64,000 nt of DNA, taken from contig FR889258.1 of NCBI GenBank assembly GCA_000431815.1, forward strand, positions 3,206-67,205. Direction: 5' to 3'. This DNA comes from Butyrivibrio sp. CAG:318. Its GTDB lineage: Bacteria; Bacillota; Clostridia; Lachnospirales; Lachnospiraceae. Each line of letters starts with the position of its first letter. Position 1 is the stretch's first letter. The position numbers and the translations under genes were made by a program. Below, piece after piece: positions 62,564 to 64,000 of the stretch. A model generated the notes under the pieces. That model was given only the letters and a program-made list of their open reading frames with translations. It searched no databases and was not told where the DNA came from.

Positions 62564-63679
62564 TTATCCCCAGACTTCCTCGGCGATTTCCTTGACAAGT
62601 CTTAATTTCGCCCACTGCTCTTCTTCGGTAAGTTTGTTGCCGATTTCGCATGAGGCGAAGCCGCACTGCGGGCTGAGGCAGAGTCGGTCAAGCGGGATGT
62701 ACTTAGCTGCTTCACGGATTCTCTTAATGACCGCGTCTTTATCCTCGAGTTGTGGAGACTTCGTCGTAATCAGGCCGAGTACCACAATCTTATCATCTGA
62801 CACCTTCGCAAGAGGAGCAAAACCGCCGGAACGTGCATCATCATATTCAAGAAGGAGGGCGTCAACGTTCTCCCCGGCAAAAACATAATCCGCAACGGAA
62901 TCATATGGACCGCTGGTGAAAAATGTTGAATGGTAATTGCCCCTGCAGATATGCGATGTTATTACCATGTCATCCGGTTTACCCTCGAGAGCAAGATTAT
63001 TTATTTTGAGAAGATCTGCTTTGACATCCTCTATATCTATGCCAAGTGATTTATACCTGTGCTTCGCCGCATCACCGACTACCGCACCCCATGTGCAGTC
63101 ATCAAGCTGGAGATTGCGGCATCCAGCATCATAGAACTGCCTGATTATATCACGGTAGGCTGCTGCGATGTCCTGAATCAGGGCTTCATTATCCGGATAG
63201 AATTTTCTGGTTCCTTCAATATTGTTGGGAACGATAAACTGCTGAAAAGTCTGTGCCGGCGCCGGTATTGTGTACTTAGCCACTGTATTTTCATCCTCGA
63301 ACTGCTTAAGGAACTTAAAATACTCAACAAAAGGATGCGCTTTTGCCCTAACCGGTCCAACAAGATATGTGTCATCTAATACAGCAAGTTCAGCATCAAA
63401 CTGAACGCCGTTGCCGGTATTTTGGTGCTCCACGCCATCTAATCCCCACATAAAATCAAGATGCCAGAATGTCCTTCTGAACTCGCCGTCGGTGATTGCA
63501 TGGAATCCGAGTTCTTTCTGCTTCGCAACCAGCTTCGTTATCTCATCATTCACGACCTTGTCATAATCTTCCTTGGAAATTTCTCCGCCGGCAAACTTTG
63601 CCTTTGCATCCTTCAATTCCTGTGGTCTTAAAAAGCTTCCGACGAAATCATATTTAAACGGTGTCTTTAATGTACTCAT
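62564..63679 (-). CDS. MetE-like cobalamin-independent methyltransferase (YxjG/YxjH type)
   Basis: The 371 residues correspond to the catalytic C-terminal half of cobalamin-independent methionine synthase. Zinc ligands are visible in ITSHICRGNYHS (His, Cys), LLLEYDD (Glu) and LCLSPQCGFAS (Cys). The N-terminal FVGSFLRP and DGEFRRTFWH are typical of the YxjG/YxjH group. It likely methylates homocysteine or a related thiol using an unknown methyl donor. AGGAGG lies 7 bases before the ATG. No SAM riboswitch or T-box is seen upstream. Confidence 0.92.
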   Translation of the reverse strand: MSTLKTPFKYDFVGSFLRPQELKDAKAKFAGGEISKEDYDKVVNDEITKLVAKQKELGFHAITDGEFRRTFWHLDFMWGLDGVEHQNTGNGVQFDAELAVLDDTYLVGPVRAKAHPFVEYFKFLKQFEDENTVAKYTIPAPAQTFQQFIVPNNIEGTRKFYPDNEALIQDIAAAYRDIIRQFYDAGCRNLQLDDCTWGAVVGDAAKHRYKSLGIDIEDVKADLLKINNLALEGKPDDMVITSHICRGNYHSTFFTSGPYDSVADYVFAGENVDALLLEYDDARSGGFAPLAKVSDDKIVVLGLITTKSPQLEDKDAVIKRIREAAKYIPLDRLCLSPQCGFASCEIGNKLTEEEQWAKLRLVKEIAEEVWG

Positions 63680-63792
63680 AAAAAATCCTCCTGTGTTTTC
63701 TTATGAGTGCAGTCTATCACATAGGAATGATTAATTAAAATACATTAATTTAGGCATTTATAATAGTTTTAAGCTATTGATAGCGTTAGTTT

Positions 63793-64000
63793 CTAGTCCT
63801 CACTCCGGTATTCTTCCATCCGTTTCTCGGCCTCTTCACGTGTCAGGCTGCATTCCTCCATCAGACGCTGTATCGATTCTTCACGGCTGCATCCAAATTT
63901 ACGGCAAAGTGAAAGCACTGCCTGTTCACGTCCAAGTTGCTCTCCTTCGGCTCTTCCGCGTTCCAGTCCGGCCTGCTCTCCTTCGGCCCTTCCGCGTTCC
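63793..64000 (-). CDS. C-terminal end of an Rpn/PD-(D/E)XK nuclease-family transposase-like protein
   Basis: The last 68 residues of a gene that enters from the right edge. It reads ERGRAEGEQ twice with a 12-residue period, then AVLSLCRKFGCSREESIQRL and a charged helix ending YRSED. Such ERGRAEG-type tails are typical of Rpn-family recombination-promoting nucleases (PD-(D/E)XK transposase family) in Clostridia. The catalytic part is outside the window. The repeat at DNA level has a 36-bp period (63939 and 63975). Confidence 0.75.
   Translation of the reverse strand, partial: ERGRAEGEQAGLERGRAEGEQLGREQAVLSLCRKFGCSREESIQRLMEECSLTREEAEKRMEEYRSED
63939..64000. repeat. 36-bp tandem repeat in the Rpn-like gene
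   Basis: GCTCTCCTTCGGCTCTTCCG begins at 63939 and recurs with one change at 63975; the array continues past the window edge. It encodes the ERGRAEGEQ repeats and may vary in copy number. Confidence 0.75.

Noticed and set aside
63680..63792. SAM riboswitch before the MetE-like gene
   Set aside because: None of the conserved blocks is present in this AT-rich interval.
53935..64000. Prophage or integrative element
   Set aside because: No integrase, phage structural, relaxase or attachment-site pair is seen; only an IS-end-like repeat and an Rpn-type tail.

Overview
This 64-kb window looks like chromosome of a Gram-positive anaerobe of the family Lachnospiraceae (Clostridia). The evidence is strong AGGAGG-type ribosome sites, Firmicutes-style leaders (a lysine riboswitch and intrinsic terminators), Firmicutes housekeeping genes (dapA/dapB, typA, valS, eno, rarA), and several protein families that, from memory, are typical of that family: the large solenoid plus Hsp70-like pair, a FapA-like protein with N-terminal repeats, and DUF58/MoxR/transglutaminase clusters. 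The species cannot be named from sequence alone. Almost everything is on the minus strand. I see no tRNA, rRNA, CRISPR array or prophage.

Region by region: 1-2.4 kb holds the end of a lysine-riboswitch-controlled dapA-dapB operon and an SSB-like gene. 2.6-4.5 kb holds typA and a terminator whose loop appears to carry a small palindromic insertion. 4.5-6.3 kb has two Gln/Lys-rich coiled-coil proteins. 6.4-14.4 kb has two surface N-acetylmuramoyl-alanine amidases followed, with overlapping genes, by a two-component system and then an FtsX-type ABC transporter, suggesting an envelope-stress or peptidoglycan circuit. 14.4-22.4 kb is an envelope operon: GT2-GtrA, phosphodiester glycosidase, membrane protein, MoxR, DUF58 and transglutaminase. 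valS follows at 22.4-25 kb.

25-32 kb is a compact four-gene unit of unknown function: an 1184-residue Ig/solenoid protein, an actin/Hsp70-fold ATPase, a TPR-like protein and a coiled-coil membrane protein. 32-38.5 kb carries rarA, a polysaccharide deacetylase, a small membrane protein, an anion permease with a WYL regulator, and enolase with a palindromic operator inside its promoter. 38.7-39.7 kb is a Fic/VbhA-like toxin-antitoxin pair. 39.9-41.2 kb is a queuosine precursor operon (yhhQ-queF) with a long attenuator leader. 41.3-48 kb has a lipoprotein, two convergent MATE transporters (one with an amber stop), an EamA permease and CstA.

48-53.7 kb is a cytoplasmic signalling operon (HPt, FapA-like repeat protein, REC-HD-GYP, hybrid kinase). 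Its promoter carries a GTTAG-N6-CTAAC motif also present in the eno promoter. 53.9-60.5 kb is an AT-rich accessory block: a Ser/Thr kinase with a bacterial-type poly(ADP-ribose) glycohydrolase, small membrane peptides, and a visibly decaying cluster (radical SAM, U32-like and UbiA-like fragments with frameshifts) behind two intact GT2 glycosyltransferases. It is bordered upstream by an IS-end-like direct repeat. 60.8-64 kb holds a membrane HEXXH protease divergent from an XRE regulator, a MetE-like methyltransferase and the tail of an Rpn-type nuclease/transposase cut by the window edge.
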